From contig CAJNOL010000172.1 in assembly GCA_905250125.1 (NCBI GenBank), forward strand, positions 62,001 through 126,000: a DNA stretch of 64,000 nt, written 5' to 3'. Of the stretch, positions 37,866 to 49,145 are shown in pieces (positions within the stretch are counted from its first letter, which is position 1; each line of letters starts with the position of its first letter). The notes below the pieces were generated by a model, which ran no database searches, had not been told where the DNA came from, and saw only the letters and a program-made list of their open reading frames with translations. Origin of the DNA: Rotaria sordida. Lineage: Eukaryota > Rotifera > Eurotatoria > Philodinida > Philodinidae. Made by a program: the position numbers and the translations under genes.

Positions 37866-39404
37866 ATGATATCATTTCGAGCATTTCTTTTAATTATTAC
37901 TGTAATTTTGGCTGTGATCATTGCTCGATATTATGTACCTGTTCGTATACCTGGTCCAATGGTACATCCATTGAAATATAGAATTATTTCTGCTGGTTTC
38001 GGACTTGTGCTTGATATTGTAAGTTATACAAAAAGAATAATATTTTTTGCAAAACTAAAAAAAAACGTTTTTTTTTTGAAAGAGTCGTTTTCTTGATTCC
38101 ATTACTGGCATTCCTTATTATACAATACTTAATACAATTGTTGATTCCTTTGATCCTATTAAAATACGTCCATTCGATCATGGTCAAGTATTGGTAAATA
38201 ATGAAAAGAAATTGTTTGTTGTTTTTTTTTTGTTCTGATTATTCTTATTCTTGAATATTTAGTATCATGATCAATTTATTGAAAATGTTCTCGTTCGAAT
38301 ATATACACCAAAAAATATATCTAGTACGTCATTATTACCTGTTATTATATTTTTTCATGGCGGTGGATTCTTTTTTGGAAGTATTTGTAAGTTATTTATT
38401 ATCTTTCAAAGAATATAAATAAATTTATTTATTTATTTACATAGATTCACATGATACTATGAATTATCATATGTCAATGTATACAGGTGCAAAAGTTATA
38501 GCTGTAAAGTAAGTTGAATACTTTTTTCAAGAAGAATATTAATTGTGTATATATTTAGTTATCAATTAACACCAAATGTTCATTATCCAATACCGATTAA
38601 TGATAGTGTTAAAGTAGCACGATATGTTATTGATAATTATCAAAAATTTGATATTGATCCTACGCATGTTTTTCTATGTGGTGATTCCGCTGGTATATAC
38701 ACATATATATCATATAATTCTATATTAATACAAAATATAAATCTTCATAAATTTTAGGTGGTGGTATGGCTGTAGTTGTCGAAAGACATTTACGTCGTGA
38801 ACAAAAGTCAATTGTTCGTGGTGTTCTTCTTCTTTATCCTTTACTTCAACTTGTTAATTTTCGTTTATTATCATATCGTATTTATTTACCATACCGTATT
38901 TTATCATTACTTCGTGAAGATATTCTTGTAGAAGTTGCAAATTTTTATATCAACACAACATTTTCTCATGATGAACTTTTTAATAATCGACATTTGTCAT
39001 TAGATGATTATAAAAATTTTTATTCAAAAATTAATTTAAAAATTTTAAATCAAGAATACAACGACGACATTAATATATATCAATCATTATCGAAATCATC
39101 TCATCCTGATACATCGAAATTATTTAATGAGAATGTTTCACCTTTATTAGCTGATGATGATATTTTACGTAATAGTCCAGCAACATTTATTGTTGCTTGT
39201 ACATATGATGTACTTTTATCTGATGCTCAATTATATTTTAATCGTTTACAACAATTAAATGTTACAAATGTTGTTTATAGAGAATATTCTATATTTCATG
39301 GTGTTATGACATTTGTTGATTTTCCGGTTGCTTTCAATGAAGCTTTTGATATTATTAATGACAGTGCTCAATTTGTAGTTAATAGAACTACTTTAGTAAA
39401 GTAA
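37866..39404 (+). CDS. AADAC/hormone-sensitive-lipase family alpha/beta hydrolase, copy 1
   Basis: Six exons: 37866-38018, 38083-38193, 38263-38386, 38445-38508, 38559-38692, 38758-39404; 410 aa, joined in frame. An N-terminal membrane anchor (residues about 4-24, FLLIITVILAVIIA) matches the type II topology of arylacetamide deacetylases facing the ER lumen. The oxyanion-hole motif is H120-G-G-G and the nucleophile elbow G-D-S194-A-G-G is complete. The late acid (CTYDVLLSD) and histidine (FHGVM) complete the triad. Expected activity is hydrolysis of lipid or xenobiotic esters. It is the first of two tandem paralogs on the same strand; exon phases 0,0,1,2,1 are identical in both, so they arose by tandem duplication. 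The elbow is split by an intron after GDSAG's Ala codon plus one base in both. Confidence 0.9.
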
Positions 39405-40018
39405 ATTTTATTGATATAGAATGAGTAAAAAAGAAAATAAAATGAATGGAAAATATTATTTTATTGTCAGATGAATGTTTTATTAATTAATGAAAAATAA
39501 GAAAAGAAATTCCTGTATAAATGTGAATTATGTTTGTGTTTATTTTTGTTTGTTATTTTCATGAAGCGTTCATTCGTAAAAATAAACAACTCGCATTGTA
39601 AAAAATTTAATTTTTGTTATTAATTTATAATAATTAATATATTATATTTATAACAAAGTCATATAAGTCTAGAAATAGAAACATGTGTATTGTTTTTTAT
39701 TGTGTGAACATTTCTGAGATATATTTAATGAAAAATTATTGAAAGTTGCATTGTATTTATAAGGTACCTTTTGATTTATACTTTGTCATTTACACTTTTA
39801 TGAAAATGATTTTCTGTTTTTGTTCTGATGCTTTTGATGTAGATGTCCTTACTTATATATTCGAAAAATAAACTACTTCATGTGTTTACTATTGAAAAAG
39901 AAACAGAAAGACAATAGAACGAGTCAAAGTAGCCATGTTTACCTGTTTATTAAAAGAAAAATGTAATCGATATACTACTGATTGTTGTTACTTAAATATT
40001 GTATATTCTAGATAAAAC
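39405..40018. other. Intergenic between tandem esterases
   Basis: AT-rich 614-bp spacer holding the 3' flank of copy 1 (several AATAAA-like motifs) and the promoter of copy 2. An acceptor-like TATATTCTAG ends 7 nt before the copy 2 ATG. Confidence 0.4.
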
Positions 40019-42219
40019 ATGGCTCGTACTACTCAACGTATAGCTATCATAGGTGCTATAGTAGCAAGTTTTATTGGATATCTGTATCAAGCACCTCATA
40101 GTGAAGGTATCGCACAAATGAATCGTGTACGAATACTTGGTATTCCAATAAAGATAGCTTGTTTAATTGTATGCAACATTTTATTCATTTATTTATTTTT
40201 TTGTTATAATATTGTTCAACTTTGAAGGGTAAAGTAGCCGAACTATTTGGCATATCTAGTGAAGCTGTAGTTATACAAAAATTTTGTAAAATAGTACGAC
40301 AATTGAAAGATAAACAAGAAGATGCTGGTCTTCAAGTAAAAATAATTTATTTCACTTTCAATCATATCTTTTATTTGTGAATTTTAGATTGAAGATACAT
40401 TGATTGAAAATGTACCAGTTAGAATCGTTCGACCATTGAATAATAATGACAACTTACCAGCTATTGTTTTTTTTCATGGTGGTGCTTTTTATATGGGTTC
40501 TGTTGGTAAGTTTGATTATTATGTATGAACAAATTTTTCATGTCTATCAATAAAATTTTAGATACACACAATGGAATTACTAGTGCTCTAGCACGATTAG
40601 CCAATGTAGTTGTTATCTCTGTCAAGTAAGCATGGTTTTTAAATGATAAATATTTATCAGTTAATCCATGATATTTTATTTAGTTATCGTCTTTCGCCTC
40701 AACATCCCTTTCCGGCTGGCCTCGATGATTGTTATACTGTTGCAAAATATGTTCTTAAACATGGTGATTCGAAAAAATTACGCATCGATCGAAATCGTGT
40801 CGCTTTAGCTGGTGACTCTGCTGGTATGTTTTATTTTTCATGGTTCAATGATTTTTTAGCACCTGGTTGAGAAAAAATACAAAGTAATGAAAAAAAGATA
40901 TTAACGGATGGCCCATCAACAATGGAAAAATTTTATTTCCTTTTAGTCAAAATACATTTGAAAGAGTTCATTCGATAGAGAATTTTTAGTTCTAAAAATT
41001 TCTCGACTTGATTTTTTTAAATGAGTTTTTCTTATGAATAGGAAATACGAAAGATCGACAATTACTGAACAGGACAAACATGATTTACAAGGTTTCTTTT
41101 TTAGTAACCAGCTCCTTCAAGATTTGACATATGCTACAAGATACTTCATAAATTCTTCATTGCAAATAATCTTTTTCTGACAAATCCATACAATTGTTTG
41201 TTTTTTAATTAAACATACTCTATTTAAGATTTCATTCTATGCTCGACAATAAGATAATAAATCTTTCATAGAACACTTTTGACTTTTGAAAATACGAATT
41301 TCGAAAGTGCATTTAAAAAAAATACTGTCAGATGTCAGTTCCACGTTTGTTTTTTGCTTCTAAACAATACAATCCGAAGCCTTACGAAGATCTTAAAAGC
41401 ATAGAACGAAAAATTCGCCATCAAACCCTCTTAGAATAGACTCTTTGAACAGTGTTTTGAGTTTTCAATAAAAAGAAAATCAAATTATTCCATTCTTTGT
41501 TCAAAAATCGTTTGAAAGAGTGCATATGAATGAAACATTTTTTATTTACTGCAGAAATAAAACTTTTTTTCACATATATTTCAGGTGGTAATATGGCTAC
41601 TGTAAATACCATGCGGTTTATTACTCATCCTGTCGGTCAATACTCACCTCGTCTTCAAATTCTTATCTATCCGCTTTTGCAACTATTCGATTTAATGCTT
41701 CCATCTTATATGCACCAACATTACGAATTTTTTTCATATAGTGTCGATTATACTATGTCAGTGTATTTAAATGAAAAAATTGATGCATCAATATATGCCA
41801 ATAATCATACAAGTCTTAAGCAAAAACGACATTATCGTAAATATGTTGATTGGTCTTTAATACCATCAAAATATCGAACACTTTATAAAAATCCTATTAC
41901 AGATGATAAGGAAGGTGATCCAAGTCTTATTAAAAAAGCTAAGAAACTTCTTAGTCCAGAAATTTCTCCATTACTTGTTGAAGATGAACTATTAGCTAAA
42001 TTACCACCGATATATATATTAAGTGTTGGTCATGATCGTTTACGTGATGAAGCATTCATCTATGAAGGTCGTCTTAAACATGTTGGTGTTCCAGTTGTTC
42101 ATAATCATTATGAACATGCATTTCATGGTTCACTGAGCTTGTTATATGGACCATCAGGATTAGATATTGCACATGTAATGATCGGTGATATCGCTAAATA
42201 TGTTAAAAAGAACTTATAA
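40019..42219 (+). CDS. AADAC/hormone-sensitive-lipase family alpha/beta hydrolase, copy 2
   Basis: Six exons: 40019-40168, 40228-40335, 40388-40505, 40562-40625, 40684-40823, 41585-42219; 404 aa, in frame. The N-terminal anchor is IAIIGAIVASFIGYLY. The oxyanion motif is H116-G-G-A (Ala for the last Gly of copy 1), NYRLSPQHPFPAGLDDC is the typical AADAC block, and the elbow is G-D-S192-A-G-G. The acid lies in the GHDRLRDE region and the histidine in HAFHGS. Predicted membrane-anchored esterase like its neighbour. The last intron, 761 nt against about 50-60 nt for the others, was enlarged by a dispersed repeat also seen near 34995-35270. Confidence 0.9.
40824..41584. repeat. Repeat-expanded intron, copy shared with 34995-35270
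   Basis: At about 41150-41430 this intron shares diverged but collinear sequence with intergenic DNA near 35 kb, including AATAAATCTTTCATAGAA and GTCAGTTCCA words in the same order. No TIRs or coding capacity are visible, so the class of element is unknown. The corresponding intron of the paralog (38693-38757) is 65 nt, which dates the insertion after the duplication or implies loss from copy 1. Confidence 0.6.
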
Positions 42220-42555
42220 TTTATAAGCATTGTTTCTAATGTTTTTCTTTTATAGAGACATTTTTATTTTGCATGTCATTGCATAATCATAATCACCCCC
42301 GAGTTTCTTTCTCTATATCAATTTCAGACAACTATTATGTTACTCTAATAAAGTATTTGATCAATTGAAAATAATTATATATCTCATGTTAGTATACTGA
42401 TTTGGATGAAAACAATGTTGACTTGTTTTAGTTATATTTAATGAATCAAAGTACATCTATAAAACTGAGTCAAAGAAAAAAATTAATAACTACAAAAAAA
42501 AAGATGAAAAATTAGTATTACAAATTGATTATCATTTCTCGGTCGTTTGTTGATA

Positions 42556-43880
42556 TTATATAGCTTCGATCCTTGCAATAATACTTTTCACTTTCTGCTC
42601 AAACATAAAATCATCATCAAATATGAACATTGTCGACAGAATATTTCCGAAGTTGATTTGTAATTGAGCAGTAAATTTCTGAACATGCAATAATCATATC
42701 ACGACGTTTTCTGATAGCTTCATTCAATTCGTTGGTAATGTTTTTCCATGAAATAGTTTTATTTTATTTTATCATACTTTTTAAAAAGAGGCTTTTAAAT
42801 ATTCTGCATTTTCAATGACTACCTATGTAAGGAAGTAATCATGACATTTCAAAGCGAATTGCACATTAATGATCAATAGCTATTTCTCAAATAATCTCAT
42901 TCATCAAGTGAAACCCTTCGAGACCAAGGAAATTATGAAATGAGCTCGTTCCGATTATTTATTTATTTTATTGTGTGATATAACTTTGTCATTGAGAATT
43001 TTTCTCTTGTAATATACGATATTCATTAGAGAATTTGGCAATTAAATCGTCATCTGAATAACCTGCTAATCCCTTATGATTACAGTAAGAAATGATTTGC
43101 ATTATACTAACATTTGCTTTATGTTTTTTTTTTTATAAAAACATATTCTTGAACATTATCGATGTATCTAGATTATGAGAGAAAAAAATTTCTTCTTATT
43201 AGTGATGTTGAATAAATCTTCCAGAAATTTCATTTTGTGATATTTGATATTAGAGAAAAACTTTTAAATATTGGCTAGGACTTGTATAATTGCTGAATTC
43301 ATTGCTTCATGAAAAATTTTTCGATAGTATAAATTTTGCTGTCAATGTGAAATAATCAGTGGAAATATAAAACAACTCTGTTGCCTACAATAAAATGTTT
43401 TGAATAGACGATGTTGAAACATTGACTGTTTCCAATAATCATAGATTTCTCAATTATATCTTTTTCTTATTTCTCTTCTTTTTCGTACTTAACTAAACGA
43501 AAAATATCAATAAGAGTATTGAAGAATGTTTCATACTGTTATCAGTTGTATCATTGGTCTTATATTTGAACTAAATATAGAATATTCAATGCTTTTTTAT
43601 TGATAAATTTATGAAGAAATACACTGTGATACATTCAGTTAATATTTTCAACATATGGAATAGTATTTAGTCAGTTTAAAATTCATATCATCACTTAGAG
43701 ATCCATCGAAGTGTTAAGAAATAATTTTATCAATTTTCCTTTCATCGAAGATCAAAAATTGATCGGCTATATCAATAGATGTCCGTTTCATTCAATGGCT
43801 TAAAATTTTCTTCTGTACTTTTTCAATGATTCGTTTGTTGTTTTTTAAAGGAAAAAACACGATCTTACTAATTATGAAAC
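42556..43880 (-). pseudogene. Decayed protein gene of unknown family
   Basis: Between copy 2 and the thioesterase, the minus strand carries several coding-like fragments in changing frames. High to low coordinate they are RIIEKVQKKILSH, then TSIDIADQFLIFDERKIDKI; MQIISYCNHKGLAGYSDDDL with IAKFSNEYRI (about 42990-43100); SWKNITNELNEAIRKRRDMI with IACSEIYCSITNQLRK (about 42640-42750); and FEQKVKSIIARIEAI ending at 42556. Stops and frame changes interrupt them, and no splice sites restore a single frame by eye. I do not recognise the family. An intact relative elsewhere in the genome would settle it. Confidence 0.45.
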
Positions 43881-44087
43881 TTGTCTTTTCTCAATTAAAT
43901 TAAATCAAGGCTGAACTCAAGTCATTGAATGAGTCATCGGCACGCACTTTTTGTACGTCCTATGACACATAATACACTAAAAATTTTATTAGTTAAATTT
44001 TATACTCTATTATTACGCAGATCAATATTGTAGTTATCTAGTTCGAAGCAAATCCCTCATTTATTCAGTCTAATTTTTATTGTGAGA

Positions 44088-44840
44088 ATGATCGATCAAT
44101 CAGATATCGTCGAATTGCCAGCTATACCATCTGATGCGCCTGAATGGGTACGTGCTTTACCATCGAATGGTCGTTTTGTTGATCGTACTAAATTGTATGA
44201 TATAACGGGTCATATTTTATTTGATTCATTACTTAATTCAAATGGTATTCGACATTTCTTCTTTTTTATGGCTAATGAACAACAAGCACAACGAGCACAA
44301 AAAGCATTTAATGGTGATTTAACTAATCCATCTTCGTCTAGTCATGATGATTCGACAATTAATGATAAATTCGAAGTTCGAGTTGCATTTCATCTTGGCG
44401 AAGGTATTTGTGGACATAAAGGCATTGTGTAAGTTTTTAAAAAAAAGAAATTTATATAATTTATTGAGTTTTTTTAAAAATTTTTGAATAGACATGGAGG
44501 ACTTACAGCTACAATGCTTGATGAAGTTAGTGGTGCTGCTGCGTAAGTTGATTTGTATTAATTGAAAGAAGAAATTTTATTTTTTTTTTTTTTAAATAGA
44601 TTTTCCTGTGTTGGCCCTTGTTTTACAGCTAATCTTAATATAGATTATCTTAAACCATTGATGACACCAGCATGGGTTCTAGTTCGTGCTCATGTTGAAC
44701 GTCATGAAGGACGAAAAGTATTTATTCATGGTACTGTCGAAAATGGAGAAGGTATTGTTTATGCTAAAGCTGTTGGTTTATTTATTAAGCCTAAACTAAG
44801 TGTAAAAGAACATGTTCAACAACATCAAGAAAAAGAATAA
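44088..44840 (+). CDS. Hotdog-fold (PaaI/THEM4-like) acyl-CoA thioesterase
   Basis: Three exons: 44088-44428, 44492-44542, 44600-44840; 210 aa, in frame. ATG 44088 is the first in-frame ATG. The hotdog signature is clear: a FHLGEGICGHKGIVHGG-type loop followed by the LTATMLDEVSGAAAF helix, whose D/E supplies the catalytic acid in this family, then the TANLNIDYLKPLMTPAWVLV strand pair and VHGTVENGEG-like strands. An N-terminal extension of about 90 residues precedes the fold. Expected to hydrolyse acyl-CoA thioesters in cytosol or mitochondria. No targeting peptide is obvious. An acceptor-like TTATTCAG lies about 20 nt before the ATG. Confidence 0.85.
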
Positions 44841-45299
44841 ATATTTATATTTTTCACCGGTGTTTATGTATTGTATATTCAGATAGATTTTTACTTGAAA
44901 TTGATTGTTTTGTTATTTTAAGAGGATAATATCGTTTTCAGTATATGGAATTCGATTAATTAAAGATGTTCTATTGAACAATTTTTTTTTCTATTATATT
45001 CAACAATGACAATCTGTATGTGGATACTGTCTTTTTGTTATAGTTGTGTTTTTCTGTTAATATTCCATTTTATAACGTTATATCAAAACAAATAAAAATA
45101 AAAAAAAAAAAAAAAAAAAACAAAATAAATTATGAAATGATTCAAATATATTATTACTTTATTTCAGTTGTATCTTCAGAAGAATATAGGAAATTAAAAT
45201 TATGTGCAATATATATTTCTACATCGTAATTGGACAATAAAAAAAAAATGCCTGAATTTTTATTTTTCAATTAATAAATAAATATACCTATATTCATCA
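44841..45299. other. Intergenic spacer with poly-A tract
   Basis: 459 bp between the thioesterase and MPPE1. It includes an A-rich run (about 45085-45121) and an acceptor-free MPPE1 upstream region. No gene is supported. Confidence 0.4.
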
Positions 45300-48068
45300 A
45301 TGAAGACAACTAATATTTGTTATTTCTACACAATGTTACATTTTCTTACTAAAATTCTATTTTTAACATTATTAATATTTATTTATTGTGAATTTATTAT
45401 TTATTATTTTGTTTTATTGGGTTGTTCATGGTCACAATTATCTAAACTTGATCAAGATTTTACAATTTCATCACCAAAAGATCCAAGTAAAAAACCATTA
45501 CATGTTATGTTAATTGCTGATACACATTTACTTAGTTCATATGAAGGTCATTGGTTTAATAAATTACGTCGTGACTGGCAAATGTATCGTTCATTTCAAT
45601 CGGCAATTTTTTTATTTGAACCACATATTATTTTTTTTCTTGGTGACTTAACTAATACAGGTCAATGGTATTCAGATAAAGAATGGAATAAAACTATTCA
45701 ACGATTTCATTCTTTATTTTCAGTATCATCTAATATACGTTTATATGTTCTTGCCGGTAATCATGACATTGGTTTTCATTTTGATGTAACTGATAAAAAT
45801 TTAAAACGTTTTGAACAAACATTTCAAACACCACATGTTCGTTTATTAACTATTGATGATGATAATATACATTTCGTATTAATTAATTCAATAGCATTTG
45901 AAGGTGATCAATGTCGTTTATGTGAACGTGCTGATCATGAATTAAATACAATTATTAATGAACTTAGTCAAACTGATATATTGACTAAACCAGTATTATT
46001 ATCACATTTTCCTTTGTATCGTTCATCAGATGCTAATTGCTCACGACAATCATTGACAACATTAAAAGTAAATTTGTTGTTTTTGATTGATCATTAATTT
46101 AAAGAATAGTTCTCGCATGAATTAGATTTGTTCGAGTATATAGATTTTTTGCATTAAACTATTCATAAGACGTTTGAGTGAGGATGAGTAACTTCAAACC
46201 TAAATGATGGAATCAATTATAGGTCGATTGTAATTTCCACTGGTAAAAAATAATATTAATTATTCCATAATTTCAAACAAACATTTAAACCAATAACAAC
46301 ATCAAAACAAGTTAATAATTATTGTTTTTCAACAAATTTGAAATTTATGAATGAATTTTAAAGTAGGAGATATCCATTCTTCATAATTTGAAGTTCTCTA
46401 TTTATGGTTGTGATTTAAGTGATTATAAAAATATATACAAATGATCAGTACATGAATTATCGATATTGAATTGCAAAATGGTCAGTTTATCATATATATA
46501 TATATATATATGTAATAGGAAAAAATTCAGATTTGATCAATGGAAACTATAGACTTTATCAACAGAATTTTTTTATCTATATAAAATAGGTTATGGATTT
46601 TATTTCATTGACACTCGTGCCCACACCTAAACCCATCCCATCCCAAACTTACACGCTTTATAATCATCGTGCTCAGCTTCAGCTTTATATAAACAGTGAC
46701 TTTTTTCATTGTCTACATGATATAGCAGATAAATACTTCCTCTGCATTAAGATCCACGACTAGAGACGTACAAGACCAAGTTTTTTGGTCTCTCTCCGTC
46801 CCCAGTCTACAGAAAACGATTCCAGAATTTATTCGTATCACATCTAAAAAAGCTTCTTCAACACTTGTTTGTTGATTTATTTTGCCGACAATTAGCAATT
46901 TTTTAGGTCATCTCTCTTGAATCATGTTCTGATTGATGATTTATGAGATCATCTGCTTAGAATCATAAAATATTTAACTATAATCTTTGGTGCCAGTTGG
47001 GACAACTTTTTTTCTCGTAGTCTGGATCCCGATATCAGCAATTTCTCTTTCCTGTGGCCTTGGTCTTGTTACACTTCCAAATTCTAATCTCATTCATCTC
47101 TGTTCATGGCAGTTGGCTTTATTGCATCTGTAATAAATTACTCTGTCATTTTCTGTTTAGTTCGTATAATGTTTTGACCATTCATCTTCAATTGATGCTT
47201 CTGCTTCATTAATATTATCAAATGTAGCCTCGTCAACCCAATATTGTGATCTATTTTTCTAACAAGATCTTTCATTCCGTTTATTTCTTCATTTTCTTTC
47301 ACAATCTTCTCATCTGATGCAGTACTTTCATATTGACCAACTTGTACTACGTTCATTCTGTTTACTCGTGAACTCTAAGCTGAAGTTGAAGGAAAAGATA
47401 GAAGCAAAGAGTATCTAGAGATCTATGCCATACATAGCATAACACATTTCAATTTCTATACTTATCCTTTGATTTAATTAACTCTTAGTAAATTTTATTT
47501 ACTGATTTTTTTTTAGAACCTATTAACAAGCCTGATTTATTTTTCTACCTGCCTATTTGAGTAATTTACTGATTTTATAATTATGTAACTTACTAATCAT
47601 TTCATCTATTTGACAAACTAAATATTTTGTTTTCTTTATTTTTTCTAAATTATATCTATATTAATTTTTTAGTCTACTTCACAATATCCAACACATAAGG
47701 AACGTTATGATGTTCTTTCACAAGAAGCAACTAAACATCTTTTAACAACAATCAAACCTCGTCTTGTTTTTACAGCTCATACACATAGATATTGTTATAC
47801 AGAACATAATAATAAAGATGGTAAAATAATTCCCGAATGGACAGTACCATCATTTTCTTGGCAAAATCGAGATGATCCATCATTTATGCTTTTATCAATA
47901 ACAACAAATAATCAACGTGTATCACATTGTTATTTGCCACGTGAAACGACAATTTTTTGGTCATATGCTATTGGTGGTTTTCTTCTTACTTTTTATATAC
48001 TATTTGGAGGACGAAGACCATTTTATTTAGTTGCTTGTTGTTTTTTAAGAAAAATGTTTAAAATATAG
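45300..48068 (+). CDS. MPPE1: Metallophosphoesterase 1 (GPI-glycan remodelling, PGAP5)
   Basis: Two exons, 45300-46067 and 47673-48068; 387 aa, phase 0 junction. Calcineurin-like metal-binding motifs occur in order: IADTHLL (D-x-H), FFLGDLTNTGQW (GD), LAGNHDIGFH (GNHD), LLSHFPLYR (H) and FTAHTHRYCY (GHTH, here AHTH). An N-terminal membrane segment (about residues 14-42) and a C-terminal one (FWSYAIGGFLLTFYILF) match the ER/Golgi topology of MPPE1. By family it removes the side-chain ethanolamine-phosphate from the second mannose of GPI anchors to allow ER exit of GPI proteins. The 1605-nt intron contains MULE transposase debris and (AT)n. The gene is followed after 50 nt by the DUF3253 gene on the same strand. 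Confidence 0.93.
47020..47356 (-). pseudogene. Decayed MULE/FLYWCH transposase fragment in MPPE1 intron
   Basis: From ATG 47356 the frame starts with VVQVGQYESTASDEK, similar to RQYESSSESDDK of the remnant at 5467-5773. After a frameshift it continues as YWVDEATFDNINEAEASIED, then EWSKHYTN, a stop, then DRVIYYRCNKANCHEQ. That series (W, F, A-x-x-SI, RV-YYRCNK, C) is a FLYWCH-like zinc-finger domain of Mutator-type transposases. Downstream (toward 46990) come WKCNKTKATGKRNC-like fragments. At least one frameshift and several stops make it inactive. Confidence 0.55.
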
Positions 48069-48118
48069 AAAAAAAAAGAAAAGAAAACGAAAGCAAAGTT
48101 AATTTTATTCTATTACAG

Positions 48119-48379
48119 ATGTCTAATAATACTAATCATTTAAATGAAATCATTATATCTATGGCAAAAAAACGAGGTTTAAATAAAACATTTTGTCCAT
48201 CAGAAATTGCTCGACAATTAGCATTAAAAGAAAATCATTGGCGTTCATTAATAGAATCTGTTCGATTAGCTGCTACTGAGCTTATTGATAAAGGTCAATT
48301 AGTATGCAAACAACATGGTGAAATAGTTGATATTCGAACAGCAAAAGGACCTATTCGATTACAAATAGCTTCTGATTGA
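48119..48379 (+). CDS. DUF3253 family small protein, possible bacterial acquisition
   Basis: Single exon, 86 aa, ATG 48119. The DUF3253 pattern is complete: RGLNKTFCPSEIARQL, HWRSLIESVRLAATELIDKG, QLVCKQHGEIVD and the closing GPIRL. As I recall it, the family (winged-helix-like, function unknown) is described chiefly from bacteria. Only 50 nt separate it from the MPPE1 stop, and a strong acceptor (TTTATTCTATTACAG) ends exactly at the ATG, leaving no 5' leader of its own. This fits the second gene of a trans-spliced operon. Codon and base use resemble the neighbours, so if transferred it is well settled. No intron. Confidence 0.8.
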   Translation: MSNNTNHLNEIIISMAKKRGLNKTFCPSEIARQLALKENHWRSLIESVRLAATELIDKGQLVCKQHGEIVDIRTAKGPIRLQIASD

Positions 48380-49145
48380 AAATATTTCTTTGTAAAATTC
48401 ATTGTCGTTTTTTTTCTGTATTAATGTCTATTGAAAACTAAATCAATATCTTGTTAAATGAAAGAATATTGTCGTATATCTGTCATTATAATAGTGGACG
48501 AAATTTTTCGTACGATTTTCAAATAAAATTATTTTTCTGTGAAAATATTTAAAAAAAGATACAGAATTCAAATGGATGAATAGAAGAAAAACACGAGCTA
48601 CATTTTAGTGAATGAAACTTTTCAAAGGACAACTCTCTTTGAAACAACTTGCTAACTTTACGATTGATATCCCATGATACATAGATATACTACAGACAAT
48701 GACTGTACTATTGACAAAAAATGCACATCAAAACAGCTTTTTCATGAAGTTTACACTTAAAACAAAATTGTATGAAGTATTTAATCCAGTATTATTGTAT
48801 ATAAAATTGAACTTATTATTGAATTGCATAGATTCAAGAAAGCACATATATAGATTTTTTTTCTTTTAAACTTCATTTCTTGTTTTTCTTTTTATTTGTA
48901 TAAAAGTTCATCGATATTCATTCTGCATTTTTGATTTTTTTCTTGTCAGAAGACTGTTTCTTTTTTTTTCTGATGAATCTGGTGAATGTTTTTAAAAAAC
49001 GAGTGTTATTAACAATAACAATAGTAACAACAAACGACAACAAGAATAAGTAATAAGTAGAAAAAAAACCAAACACACACACAAAAGATTGCCTACGGAG
49101 GGAGAAAAAAAGACATAAGTTTAGTCATTTGTTCGCATTTCCATA
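48380..49145. other. Convergent 3' intergenic region
   Basis: Lies between the ends of the DUF3253 gene (plus) and CCT3 (minus). AT-rich, with no ORF, RNA gene or repeat unit supportable. It must contain both polyadenylation regions. Confidence 0.4.

Noticed and set aside
44082..44087. Upstream GTG start for the thioesterase
   Set aside because: Eukaryotic initiation favours the first ATG, 6 nt downstream at 44088; the same reasoning set the starts of the MORN and FLRFamide genes.
45085..45121. Poly-A tract as a retroposon tail
   Set aside because: No upstream retroposed sequence or flanking target duplication; it could equally be ordinary homopolymer expansion.
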